DNA from: an uncultured Eubacteriales bacterium | GTDB lineage: Bacteria > Bacillota > Clostridia > Oscillospirales > Oscillospiraceae | Length of the DNA: 39,668 bases | Direction: 5' to 3' | Assembly (NCBI GenBank): GCA_958402445.1 | Contig: CATXTO010000018.1 | Location: 1-39,668, forward strand | Shown here: piece by piece, positions 1 to 7,719 of the stretch | Position numbering within the stretch: the stretch's first letter is position 1 | How the letters are laid out: each line of letters opens with the position of its first letter | Notes under the pieces: model-generated | What the model was told of the DNA's origin: nothing | The model's input: the letters and a program-made list of their open reading frames with translations, nothing else | Databases searched by the model: none | Made by a program: the position numbers and the translations under genes

Positions 1-300
1 GGCGTGCTTCGCACGCCCGCGGGCGACCGCAGGTCGCCCCTACGCCCACCGAATCGCGCAGAACGATGTAGGGGCGTGCTTCGCACGCCCGCAGGTGACC
101 ACAGGTCGCTCCCCACGCCCACTGAATCACACGGTACGATGTAGGGGCGTGCTTCGCACGCCCGCGGGCGACCGCAGGTCGCCCCTACGCCCACCGAATC
201 GCGCAGGACGATGTAGGGGCGTGCTGCGCTCGCCCGCGGAACGGTCAAGGACCGTCCCCAACAGAAGACGCGGAACGCCCAAAGGTCGTTCCCGGCGGGT
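1..300. repeat. Tandem array of palindromic GTAGGGGCG...CGCCCCTAC repeats
   Basis: A unit of about 72-73 bp recurs with GATGTAGGGGCG beginning at 65, 138 and 210. The array is already running at base 1. Each unit holds two small hairpins (GGGCGTGC-ttc-GCACGCCC and GGCGACC-gca-GGTCGCC) inside an outer GTAGGGGCG/CGCCCCTAC pairing, followed by a spacer near ACGCCCACCGAATCGCGCAG. The last copies are degenerate. The same family is found at 3721-3753, 13361-13563 and 39428-39668. No protein-coding signal is seen. It is probably a non-autonomous palindromic (REP/MITE-like) element; the mobilising enzyme is not visible here. Confidence 0.85.
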
Positions 301-318
301 GGGGGCGAAAGGATGGTC

Positions 319-1029
319 CTAGGGCCAGTCGATGCCGGCCTTTCGAGCTTGGCTACCCAGATCCCGGACATTCAGAGTGTAGCGCTTGCCGTCCTTGATG
401 AAATGGGTGCCGCACTGCCGGAAGGTAAAGGGAACGCCCTGGCCGATGCACTGCTGCCGCAGGGACAGCACCCAGCCGTAGTCCAGGGGACGGGCGTCTC
501 GGTCCGACTCGCCGCCGGCCACAACCAGCTCCACCCCCTGTAAATAGGGCTCGATGTGGAGCTCCTCCAGCATTGGCTGGCAAATGATGTTTTTCCGGGC
601 GATGGGAAGCCCGGCGAAAATGGAGAGCCGGAAATCCGCCGCCTTCTGGTTCTCCACGGTGCAGCCCACGATGACGTGCCGGTACGCCTCTCCCCAGTCC
701 GCAGGCGCGCAGGCTTCAAACCGCTCGATGCGCTTGGTGAGGAAGAGAAACCGCAGGTCCGGACGCTGCCGGATCATCTCCCAGCACGCGGGCCGCCAGG
801 GGTCCGCGTCCTCCAGCAGAAAGTCTGAGGAAAAACACAGATACACCAGCTGTCCGGGCCGCATGCGGTACGCGCCGGTTTTCCCCTTTAAAACGGGAGC
901 GTAAAATTGCTCCGTCATGTGTACGTCGTTGGTATCCCTGCCTCTGCGGGCGTCGCCTTTGTGAATGTAGCAAAACCTGCACCCCTCGCTGTGCCGGTGG
1001 CATCCCCGCCAGGGATTCCACATGGCCAT
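319..1029 (-). CDS. DUF5131 (phage Gp37/Gp68-like) three-Cys-motif protein
   Basis: A 236-residue protein. I chose the ATG at 1029 because AAGGAGG lies 7 bases upstream; the frame stays open further upstream but without a ribosome site. The N-terminus carries WNPWRGCHRHSEGCRFCY, with Cys10, Cys17 and Cys20, the three-Cys signature of the DUF5131/Gp37-Gp68 family. The motif resembles radical-SAM-type cluster sites, though enzyme activity is not established for the family. Downstream FLTKRIERF and VGCTVENQ also fit family members, which are typically 230-270 residues. It is transcribed divergently from the GNAT gene at 1214. Its 3' end lies against the palindromic array. The family is common in phages and mobile DNA, so lateral gain is plausible. 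The family call is firm, the function unknown. Confidence 0.8.
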   Translation of the reverse strand: MAMWNPWRGCHRHSEGCRFCYIHKGDARRGRDTNDVHMTEQFYAPVLKGKTGAYRMRPGQLVYLCFSSDFLLEDADPWRPACWEMIRQRPDLRFLFLTKRIERFEACAPADWGEAYRHVIVGCTVENQKAADFRLSIFAGLPIARKNIICQPMLEELHIEPYLQGVELVVAGGESDRDARPLDYGWVLSLRQQCIGQGVPFTFRQCGTHFIKDGKRYTLNVRDLGSQARKAGIDWP

Positions 1030-1063
1030 AACACCGCCTCCTTCGCTGGGATGATTGTCTTCC

Positions 1064-1092
1064 ATCTTAGCAAATCCGGAGCTGGAATACAA
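1064..1092 (-). promoter_or_regulatory. Sigma-A-like promoter for the DUF5131 gene
   Basis: On the minus strand, TTGTAT (1092-1087) is separated by 17 bases from TAAGAT (1069-1064), about 35 bases upstream of the start codon. The -35 is imperfect. It lies back to back with the promoter at 1145-1173. Confidence 0.45.
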
Positions 1093-1144
1093 CCAAACGT
1101 TTGCATAAAGATAAGAGCGGGGACGGGTGGCCTGATGGGAAACC

Positions 1145-1173
1145 TTGCGTCCAGGTGATTTCTGTGCTATCAT
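1145..1173 (+). promoter_or_regulatory. Sigma-A-like promoter for the GNAT-queH genes
   Basis: TTGCGT (1145-1150), a 17-base spacer and TATCAT (1168-1173) precede the GNAT start codon at 1214 by about 40 bases. Confidence 0.5.
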
Positions 1174-1213
1174 AATACCAATTGGATTGATGCTGCGGAA
1201 GGGGGGCTCGGAT

Positions 1214-1657
1214 ATGCTGACGGTAGTAAACCGGCTGGGATATGAAGATTACGCCAGCCTGCGCGCCAGCGTGGGCTGGGCCCCGCTTTCCCGGGAGCAG
1301 GCCCAGCACGCCCTACAGGCAGACCTGCATCATGTGGCGGCAGTGGAGAACGGCCGGGTTGTGGGCATGGGCAGGCTGGTGGGCGACGGGCTGTACCATA
1401 TCCTGGCGGACCTGGTGGTCCGGCCCGAATATCAGGGCCGGGGCATCGGCAGGGACCTGGTCCGGCGGCTTGTGGCCTACGTTCAGGAACGGACCCCGCC
1501 GGCAGGCCGCGCCAGCCTCCAGCTCATCGCGGAGCCCGGCAAGGAGGCGTTTTATGAGGGCCTGGGGTTCCGCCGGCTCCCCCACGCCTTCTGCGGCGCG
1601 GGGATGCGCCTGGTCTTGCATGGAGGAGAGCCATCTGGCGGGACTGAGCCTGTCTAG
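1214..1657 (+). CDS. GNAT family N-acetyltransferase
   Basis: A 147-residue protein of usual GNAT length, predicted to transfer an acetyl group from acetyl-CoA to an unidentified small molecule or protein. The start MLTVVNRLGYEDY is preceded by a GGAAGGGGGG ribosome site; the frame is open further upstream but only across promoter sequence. The acetyl-CoA pyrophosphate loop is visible as VVRPEYQGRGIGRDLV near residues 71-86, followed by an EAFYEGLGF motif typical of the C-terminal half. The gene is followed after 61 bases by queH, probably on the same transcript. The substrate cannot be read from the sequence. Confidence 0.85.
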   Translation: MLTVVNRLGYEDYASLRASVGWAPLSREQAQHALQADLHHVAAVENGRVVGMGRLVGDGLYHILADLVVRPEYQGRGIGRDLVRRLVAYVQERTPPAGRASLQLIAEPGKEAFYEGLGFRRLPHAFCGAGMRLVLHGGEPSGGTEPV

Positions 1658-1718
1658 CCGGAGGCGCGTCAGGCTGTATCTGGTGGGAAACGGTAGAAAG
1701 CGAAAGGCGGAGACACAT

Positions 1719-2264
1719 ATGAAAACCCTATTACACATCTGCTGCGCCCCCTGCGCCAACGCCTGCATCGACGCGCTGCGTCAGGAGGGCGCTGTCGTGA
1801 CGGGCTTTTGGTATAACCCCAACATTCACCCTTTCACGGAATACCGGGCCCGCCGGAACTGCCTGCGCTCGTACGCCCAGGACATCGGCCTGCCCCTGCT
1901 GGAGCGGGACGACTATGGGCTGCGGCCCTTCGTCCGGGCGGTGGCGGCGGACATTCCGGGCCGCTGCGTCAAATGCTATGAGCTGCGTCTGTTTGAGGCG
2001 GCGCGGCAGGCCAAGGCGGGCGGGTTCGACAGCTTCACCTCCAGCCTGTTCATCAGCCCGTATCAGAACCATGCGCTCCTGCTGGAAACGGCCCGGCGGG
2101 CAGCGGAGGAGCACGGCGTGGGCTTTCTCTATCGGGACTTCCGGCCCCTGTTCCGGGCGGGGCAGGAGCGGGCCCGGGCCCTGGGTTTTTATATGCAGAA
2201 ATACTGCGGCTGCATCTTCTCCGAGGAGGAGCGGTATCGGAAGGCGTCGAAGATCCTGCCCTGA
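1719..2264 (+). CDS. queH: Epoxyqueuosine reductase QueH
   Basis: A 181-residue DUF208 protein. QueH is the non-cobalamin enzyme that reduces epoxyqueuosine to queuosine in the wobble position of GUN-anticodon tRNAs, in the cytoplasm. The characteristic cysteines are present: HICCAPC at the N-terminus (Cys8, Cys9, Cys12), RCVKCY (Cys83, Cys86) and KYCGC near the end (Cys163, Cys165). These fit the iron-sulfur cluster and redox cysteines of the family. The start is the ATG at 1719 behind GGCGGAGA; the same frame is open much further upstream but there it overlaps the GNAT gene. Length is normal for the family. No other queuosine gene is in the window. Confidence 0.93.
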   Translation: MKTLLHICCAPCANACIDALRQEGAVVTGFWYNPNIHPFTEYRARRNCLRSYAQDIGLPLLERDDYGLRPFVRAVAADIPGRCVKCYELRLFEAARQAKAGGFDSFTSSLFISPYQNHALLLETARRAAEEHGVGFLYRDFRPLFRAGQERARALGFYMQKYCGCIFSEEERYRKASKILP

Positions 2265-2341
2265 CCCCGCCGGCTGCCTGCCGCGCATGGACGAATGGAG
2301 TGGGGGAGACCGGCTTTCTGGAGGCGGCAGGGGAGGAAACT

Positions 2342-2797
2342 ATGTTTAAACTCCGTAGGTACAAAATTGGGTTTGACCCCTGGGGATTGCGCTTGATCCT
2401 TCTGATCATGCTCCCCAATTTGATATGGTTCGCAGTTCCGGCGCCCCAGGACGTGCTGCGAGGCGCTTCGGGTACACCGGCAATCGACACAGCCGCGTCG
2501 GTCTTTCAGGTTTTTCTGGTGGCGGGGCTGTGTGGGCTCCGGAACCGGGACGCCCAGAAATCGGCAAGGAGGAAAATGCTGGTCGGCATTGGGACGGCGG
2601 TCGCTGCGGATTGGCTGGGATGGATTTGCTACTATGGGGGAATCGCCAACGCCCCGGTTATTTTGCTCCTGTGCATTGCGCCCTGCGCTGCCGTTTTGCT
2701 ATTTGCGCTGGAGAGAAAGAATGCCCTTGCAGCGGGCTCCGCCATGGCGTTCCTGGCCTGCCATGCGGCGTCTGCAATCCTGAATTTTATAATGTAG
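2342..2797 (+). CDS. Small multi-pass membrane protein, unknown
   Basis: A 151-residue hydrophobic protein starting at an ATG 5 bases behind AGGGGAGG. About four or five membrane segments can be drawn, near residues 13-32, 47-65, 78-97, 102-121 and 128-149, joined by short basic loops such as RNRDAQKSARRK. I do not recognise a family or catalytic motif. It follows queH by 77 bases on the same strand and could be co-transcribed, but nothing links it to queuosine. Coding is supported by the ribosome site, the membrane pattern and the absence of a better frame. Confidence 0.65.
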   Translation: MFKLRRYKIGFDPWGLRLILLIMLPNLIWFAVPAPQDVLRGASGTPAIDTAASVFQVFLVAGLCGLRNRDAQKSARRKMLVGIGTAVAADWLGWICYYGGIANAPVILLLCIAPCAAVLLFALERKNALAAGSAMAFLACHAASAILNFIM

Positions 2798-3002
2798 CCG
2801 CAGGGCCGCTTTCTTGCGCCTTCTGGTTGTGTTCCAGGAGCCAGTACCATCAATCAGCTTGGGTATCGGAAGAGATTTGTGCAAAAGCTGTCCCAGCGGT
2901 AAGGTAGAATGGAGCGGCAAAGTCCTGTGGCTAGGTTTATGAAAACAAGGAGGTCGGCGCGCTTCCGGGTTTCTCAAAAGGAGAGCGTGCCAGGGTAAGG
3001 GA

Positions 3003-3689
3003 ATGGAAAAGGCATACTTAAATTGGAGCAGCGGAAAAGACGCTGCCTTTGCCTTATATCGGGCGACGCAATCCGGGCTGTGGGATGTTCAGACATTGTT
3101 TTCTGTTGTGAAAAAGGGCTGCTCCAAGCTTGCAATGCACGAAATCAGCGTGGAGTTGCTGAAAAAACAGGCGGAGGCAATTGGAATTCCTTTAACCATA
3201 TTGCATTTGGACGTTTCGGACCCCACTGCGGCATATAAGGCGGCCATGCAGAGGCAGATGGAGCAGTTCAAGGCGCAGGGCATATCGGCGTCCTTGTTTG
3301 GCGACCTCTATCTGGAAGAACTACGAAAAAGCAGACAGAGGAACTGCAATACGGCTGGAATAAAAGCAGTTTTTCCCCTTTGGAACCTTCCGGGGAAGGC
3401 TATGATGGAGGAGTTTCTCCGGCTGGGCTTCAAAGCCATTGTGACTTGCATTGATCACGCCGCGCTGGACGACAGCTTTGCCGGCAGAATCATCGATGCG
3501 GAATTTTTACAGGATTTACCGTCTAACGTCGACATTTGCGGCGAAAATGGGGAGTATCACTCCTTTGTTTTTGATGGCCCCATATTCAAGCATCCCGTGC
3601 AAGTTAGGGTTCGGAGAAAATACTGGCAAGATTATCCCAACCCCGAAGGATGCGCGGTTAGCAGATATTGGTATGTCGAGTTAGAATAA
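3003..3689 (+). CDS. DUF71/Dph6-like ATP-pyrophosphatase
   Basis: A 228-residue protein of the adenine nucleotide alpha-hydrolase superfamily. The PP-loop appears near the start as WSSGKDAAFALYRA (residues 8-21), and the C-terminal half has the family motif GENGEYHSFVFDGP. In eukaryotes and archaea this family performs the amidation step of diphthamide synthesis. Bacteria lack diphthamide, so the true substrate here is unknown; the mechanism (adenylation of a carboxylate, then attack by an amine) is inferred from the family. The ribosome site is AGGGTAAGGGA directly before ATG. The gene stands alone between a membrane protein and a degenerate GNAT gene. Confidence 0.85.
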   Translation: MEKAYLNWSSGKDAAFALYRATQSGLWDVQTLFSVVKKGCSKLAMHEISVELLKKQAEAIGIPLTILHLDVSDPTAAYKAAMQRQMEQFKAQGISASLFGDLYLEELRKSRQRNCNTAGIKAVFPLWNLPGKAMMEEFLRLGFKAIVTCIDHAALDDSFAGRIIDAEFLQDLPSNVDICGENGEYHSFVFDGPIFKHPVQVRVRRKYWQDYPNPEGCAVSRYWYVELE

Positions 3690-3720
3690 ATATGTGCGAA
3701 TATCCCTTGCATTGGTATAT

Positions 3721-3753
3721 CCTGTAGGGGCGACCCTTGGTCGCCCCTACAGG
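3721..3753. repeat. Single palindromic repeat copy, terminator-like hairpin
   Basis: Perfect 15-bp arms, CCTGTAGGGGCGACC and its complement, enclose a 3-base loop. It is one solitary copy of the family found in tandem elsewhere in the window. Its left arm supplies the stop codon of the truncated GNAT gene on the minus strand, and it lies just beyond the DUF71 gene, where it could also act as a weak terminator. Confidence 0.9.
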
Positions 3754-4025
3754 GTATTGCCACATTTCAGACTGAAACCGAAGCCCACGGGCCGACGCTC
3801 CGGCTTCAGGCAAATGGCGTAGCGAAAGCCGGCCGGCTTCTCGTAGCTCTGGAGAAACTGATCCTGGAGGTAACGCTTTGCCTCCAGAAGCGTTTCCGGC
3901 GGAAACAGGGGCAAAAACGCATGGACCTCGGGATCGCGCAGAATCTGGTAAAACGCCTCCGCGTCCTCCTCTGTAAACCGGCGCAGGATCAGACGCTCGG
4001 TGCAGCGCTCCGGGGTGTTATTCAT
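3747..4025 (-). pseudogene. GNAT acetyltransferase fragment truncated by a palindromic repeat
   Basis: Starts well: GGAGGAAGGCAG sits just before the ATG at 4025, and the protein opens ERLILRRFTEEDAEAFYQIL, a textbook RimJ/RimL-like GNAT N-terminus. It ends after 92 residues at GFSLKCGNTL. The last codons CTG-TAG are the first bases of the palindromic repeat at 3721-3753. Family members are usually 160-190 residues, and the part lost includes the acetyl-CoA loop (Q/RxxGxG/A), so activity is unlikely. No remnant of the C-terminal half is visible beyond the repeat, where the DUF71 gene begins. I read this as a gene broken by repeat insertion plus deletion. Confidence 0.75.
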
Positions 4026-4085
4026 CTGCCTTCCTCCCATGCGAAAAACCGCTTTGTTTCCCTGATTATAGCAGACAATGGAAGA

Positions 4086-4122
4086 CAAGTCGAACCCTAT
4101 TGTCGGGTTCGGCTTGTTTTTT
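4086..4122 (+). terminator. Intrinsic terminator-like hairpin with T6
   Basis: CAAGTCGAACCC pairs with GGGTTCGGCTTG (one G-U pair) around a 7-base loop and is followed by six T on the plus strand. It lies just beyond the stop of the minus-strand gene ending at 4179 and may work in both directions. Confidence 0.6.
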
Positions 4123-4178
4123 GCTCTTTCCATCCCGGGTTCCATTCCGGCGGGCCCGGGGAACGGACCGGCGCCCCA

Positions 4179-4979
4179 TCAGCGGTTGCGCAAATTGGGA
4201 TGCAAATTGCACTCAAAGCTGCAATTTTCGCTGGTCAAGTCAAAGAGCTTATCTGCTCCATCCCAAAAACGGAAGCGGGCGCAGGCACAGTTGCTCTCGT
4301 GTATGGTTTCAGTCATCCGGCCGGCTTTCGGCGCTTTGAGGGGATGGGAGTGGCTGGCGTCTATATCGACCGCCAGCCGGAGGGGACCCTGCTTCAATAC
4401 CAGACGATTTTCATCGGCGGCGGCAATCCCGACCCCCCGGTAGGTGGCCAGGCGGTACTCCCTGCCGCCGAATAGGACCGCACAGATGCAGCCCAGAAAA
4501 TGCACGCCGCACAGCGGGATGTCCGCCACGGAGGCCATGATGCTGTAGCCTTCGGAAAAATCGTTGCAGTGGAGCCAAAGATACTCTTTCGGGAAGGAGC
4601 GCCCCCGGTCTCCCTCGATGTATCCCGTGCCGCCGTTGAGATCAATCCATTGCCCGTCCACAAAAAAGCCGCCGGCCAGGGTGTGCCGCAGGCTGACCAC
4701 CTCGTGGCGGCATTGCATGGGCAGGAAGCGAAACGGCCCCATGATGTCGGAGCGAAGGGGGGTAAACGGCCCATACGCCACCCGGCCGTGAAGCTCCGGC
4801 AGATCCACCGACAAACCGCCGTGGTCTGCATGACAGGACGCCAAGCTGTCGTATTGCAGGATTTTGTCATTGGTGATGACCTGCAGGAACCCGCCGCCGG
4901 CGGCCTGTCCGATGATAAAACAGATTGTGTTTCCATCCTTCTGATGCTTATAGTATCGCCCTGCAAAATAACCCGGCAT
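4179..4979 (-). CDS. Tocopherol cyclase-like family protein
   Basis: A 266-residue protein that I place in the tocopherol_cycl-like family (bacterial relatives with a lipocalin-like beta fold) from its overall pattern. It opens YFAGRYYKHQKDGNTICFIIG, continues with FLQVITNDKILQYD, has G-x-F-F-V-D-G-Q-W-I-D-L-N-G-G-T-G-Y-I-E-G-D-R-G-R-S-F-P in the middle, then YLWLHCNDFSEG and a beta-rich C-terminus. Bacterial members are seldom characterised, and no tocopherol pathway is expected in this host, so the plant activity should not be transferred. The ATG at 4979 is chosen for AAAGGGGGAAGGAC upstream; the longer open frame lacks a ribosome site. No signal peptide is seen. It stands alone. Confidence 0.65.
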   Translation of the reverse strand: MPGYFAGRYYKHQKDGNTICFIIGQAAGGGFLQVITNDKILQYDSLASCHADHGGLSVDLPELHGRVAYGPFTPLRSDIMGPFRFLPMQCRHEVVSLRHTLAGGFFVDGQWIDLNGGTGYIEGDRGRSFPKEYLWLHCNDFSEGYSIMASVADIPLCGVHFLGCICAVLFGGREYRLATYRGVGIAAADENRLVLKQGPLRLAVDIDASHSHPLKAPKAGRMTETIHESNCACARFRFWDGADKLFDLTSENCSFECNLHPNLRNR

Positions 4980-5310
4980 GTCCTTCCCCCTTTGAGGCCC
5001 TCTTGCCTCTTGACTTACTTCGGGTAGTATGGCCGGAAAAAACCGGTGATACACCTCTTGCGCGCGGAAAGGCGGCGAAGGGACAGGCCTTCTTGCAATG
5101 CTGCAATATAACCGCGTTGCCGAGCAGCGGATCGACAGCTTGCGGTTTGAAAAGAGCGGTTCCATCAGGTTAAGACCGAGCCCGTATCTGAAAGTCACAC
5201 AAAACGACAGGGTTCACATATACTAAGATTGAGCGGGAGGAAAAAGTACCCTGCAATCCCGCTTAGTTATGTAACAATCAGTCTTAAGGAGAACAGTATA
5301 ACAGGCCGCC
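4980..5310. other. Intergenic region, no gene recognised
   Basis: Between the tocopherol-cyclase-like gene and the decayed repeat frame. It contains an imperfect inverted repeat near 5230-5270 (AGCGGGA...TCCCGCT). No ORF here has a ribosome site or recognisable protein pattern. Confidence 0.5.
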
Positions 5311-5951
5311 TTAGGTAGGCTCCGGTGACGGGTCCGTCTTTGACATAGCCGGCGAGCCCCCGCTCCGCGCATTCTGGAAGGAATGCGCTTCCTCGTCGAG
5401 ATCAGTAGGAAGGACGTTACTCGTGCCGCTCTCCACGCCATTCGGAGCATGGAAATCTCCATGTAAAAGGCACTGATCATCAGCTGAATTAGGGGGAGCT
5501 TGGGTGGACGCTTGGATTGCCGCATTTATTTCAGGGCTGCCCTTGTTCAAAAGGGTGGGAGGCTCATGCGCCGATTCGTGGCATAGGATGACAGGCGCGC
5601 TCCGAGGGCCCTCTATATCCGTGATATTCGGAGCCTCTGCGGGGGAATCCTCCCGCAAGGGCCGCCGGCCGTCAATTGGATTGGGGCGGGACTGGCTGCC
5701 GACCCGGGGATTGCCGCGCTCATGCCAGGGCCGCTCTCGTTTCGAAGGGCGGAGGGTGCAGGTGCCGCGTCAGGGCATGGGATGACAAGCGCACTCTGAG
5801 GCTCCTCTTTTTTTATAGTAGCCCCCTGCATGGGCACTTTCATGGAAATGCTGATGGAATCCTTGTTGCGCCCATTGCCGCAATAACAATAACCAGAGAC
5901 CGGATAAGGCGGTTTATAATGAAAGTATCTTGCCTGATGATATGTACACAT
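5311..5951 (-). pseudogene. Frameshifted protein with degenerate about 64-residue repeats
   Basis: A frame opening at 5951 (MCTYHQARYFHYKPPYPVSG, with GAGGT 8 bases upstream) runs to a stop at 5613. The adjacent frame carries on from about 5658 to 5311. The two halves align with each other: EEPQSALVIPCPDAAPAP in the first matches EGPRSAPVILCHESAHEP in the second, and NESGPGMSAAIPGSAA matches NKGSPEINAAIQASTQ. A fainter third copy ends the frame. At DNA level the copies lie about 192 bases apart. A single-base shift near 5655-5660 would rejoin them into about 212 residues. The N-terminus is rich in Tyr, Cys and Pro, the rest in Ala, Pro and Ser. A surface or spore-layer protein is conceivable, but I recognise no family. 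It is either a recent pseudogene or a sequencing error. Confidence 0.45.
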
Positions 5952-5999
5952 AATGATTACCTCACGCAAAGCATCTGAATTTAACATATTATATGAAAC

Positions 6000-6700
6000 A
6001 AATCGCTTATTTACACCCAATATTTTTTAAAATATCACAATTTATTTTAATCAACCGCGTGCCACTCGCGGGTGAAAGCCCTTTCTGCCGCCGCGGGTCT
6101 TGCGGCGGATCGTGTCGTGGAGAAGAACATGGCCGGCGGATGCAGACCTGTTTCCCCGCGGCGGAGTGCGTCAGTATGCGACAAGGCTTTGTTTGTTAAG
6201 TTTTCGAATCTTTAGTTAAGATGCAAAAGCGAATCGCCGGGCTTGTCTTGCGCGCTTCTTCGTCCGCCCTAGCGCAAGCTTCGTCTTGGCCTGCGTCAAA
6301 CAAGAAAAAGCACCCATCGGGTGCTTTTTCTTGTTTGCAGCGACGGTGTAAAATCTATATTTCTGCCGGCATTCCGCCTGTAGGCGGCGTTCACGGAACT
6401 GAGCCCGGTTCAGGGGGTTTGACCGGGAAAGGGGCGCAAGGAAGCGAGCGGATGGCGTCATTTTTTTACAACGGGAGAAAAACGCCGAAACAAAGCGGAT
6501 TTTACTCCGGCGTATCCGGTTGTGATGAAGAGGCTCCGGCGGCGAAATCCCGACTGGATCGGAAGGGTGTCTTCTGTCAGGTTCTAAAACCAAATAGGAG
6601 GAGCGGATCAGGGACAAAAAGGGACGGCGAGTTTTCTGTGGTTGGCAGAAATCAGTGGATTTGAATAAATGCGCAAAATCTTTTACCGCCGGTTTACCCG
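6000..6700. other. Gene-poor region with interspersed repeat and terminator
   Basis: AT-rich near 6000-6060, then GC-rich. It holds the strong hairpin at 6298-6336 and a conserved tail AAAATCTATATTTCTGC at 6350-6366, which recurs at 10205-10221. Open frames on both strands exist here but run through the repeat and look spurious. I see no real gene. Confidence 0.6.
6298..6336. terminator. Perfect 18-bp terminator-like hairpin in an interspersed repeat
   Basis: AAACAAGAAAAAGCACCC and its exact complement enclose ATC, giving an A-tract/T-tract bidirectional terminator. It belongs to a repeat element with a second copy at about 10100-10230 (hairpin CACCC-acc-GGGTG flanked by A and T runs). Confidence 0.75.
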
Positions 6701-6701
6701 A

Positions 6702-7604
6702 TCAGCCTTTCAGAAGGCGGATATAATGATTGGCTTCCCGAAGGACGTGGTCGGCCAGCAGAGGCAGGATAATGGAGCGAATTTGACAAGTTTGAATTCC
6801 CTTGGTTCCCGCCGCTTTGAAATCCCGAAACTTCAGGGTTTTCGCCAGCGATTCCTCGGTGGAGCAGGTCAGGGTGCGGTCCTGCTGCGCTTTTGACGCT
6901 GCCAGCAGCCTTGCGTAATCCTCGGCGAACTCATCGGAGGCATCCACCAGTTCGTTTTCGGATGGATCCAGCAGTCCGCGTATAAACAGGGCGTGCTCCA
7001 TCATAATTCGATTCCAGAACTGTTCAATTTGCCGCATACTCTGACAGTTAAAGCTTCTTCCGCTTTCAAGCCCCACCACGTAGGTGCGATACAGCCTTGC
7101 TTCGCGGAGAATGTGCTCGATGAGCAGGGGATAATTCGTCGTAAAGATCCCGCAGGTTTGCGTCAGGCGCAACGTCTTTTCCTTAAAAGCGATTAAGCCG
7201 TTGAGCAATCGAATGGCGGTCTGATTCAGGCGCTTGACCTGCCGGACCTGCTCCGACCTAATCGTGCGGGGTTCGCCGCTTCGCAGGCAGGCCTCCATCC
7301 GGGTGATTTTTCGGTCTATTTGGATCCCGGTCAATCGTTCCGTCTGCTCCTCGGCGCAGTTGGTAAATTCTGTGACAATTTCACCAGATTGCAGCACATC
7401 CTGCCCGACAACCCCGTCGCTCAGCTGGACGGCCTGAAGCAGGAGCTTCTCAAACTCTGTTTTGTATTGCTCCGCCTCCCGGGCAAAGTCTGCGTTCGGC
7501 GGGGGAAAGCCCGCCTCCAGAAACAAGGAATGTTCCTTCATGATGCGCGCGAAAAACAAATGCAGCTCTAGGGAATGAACTACATATTTCGCATGATTTT
7601 CCAT
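6702..7604 (-). CDS. DUF2935 four-helix metal-binding protein
   Basis: A 300-residue helical protein with two related halves. Each half has helices with acid-His pairs: Glu24-His25 (RIMKEHSLFLEAGF) and Glu163-His164 (LLIEHILREARLY) in the first, Glu203-His204 (RIMMEHALFIRGLLD) and Asp285-His286 (LLADHVLREANHY) in the second. This is the DUF2935 pattern, a hemerythrin/ferritin-like bundle thought to bind metal; its biological role is not known. The ATG at 7604 is chosen because GGAGG lies 8 bases upstream (TTGGAGGAAAAATAT). It is a single gene, flanked by the PP-loop/ferredoxin operon on one side and a gene-poor region on the other. Confidence 0.85.
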   Translation of the reverse strand: MENHAKYVVHSLELHLFFARIMKEHSLFLEAGFPPPNADFAREAEQYKTEFEKLLLQAVQLSDGVVGQDVLQSGEIVTEFTNCAEEQTERLTGIQIDRKITRMEACLRSGEPRTIRSEQVRQVKRLNQTAIRLLNGLIAFKEKTLRLTQTCGIFTTNYPLLIEHILREARLYRTYVVGLESGRSFNCQSMRQIEQFWNRIMMEHALFIRGLLDPSENELVDASDEFAEDYARLLAASKAQQDRTLTCSTEESLAKTLKFRDFKAAGTKGIQTCQIRSIILPLLADHVLREANHYIRLLKG

Positions 7605-7719
7605 ATATTTTTCCTCCAAGACTGTTTTATGGCCCGCTTCAGTATATGACGAAAAATCTGGAAGGGTGAGAAGTATGCCATATTATGAATTGAGTTTGAC
7701 AAAACGAATATCCATACGC

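Noticed and set aside
1..300. CRISPR array
   Set aside because: Period 72-74 bp with spacers that repeat too; the units are internally palindromic and no cas gene is present.
95..322. Arg/Pro-rich ORFs inside the palindromic arrays at both ends
   Set aside because: Tandem non-coding repeats produce open frames in GC-rich DNA; no start signals or family.
6216..6664. 133- and 147-codon ORFs on both strands across the terminator repeat
   Set aside because: Both run through the palindrome and its flanks, so each is a translation of the repeat rather than of a gene; KKHPMGAF-like peptides arise from the hairpin.
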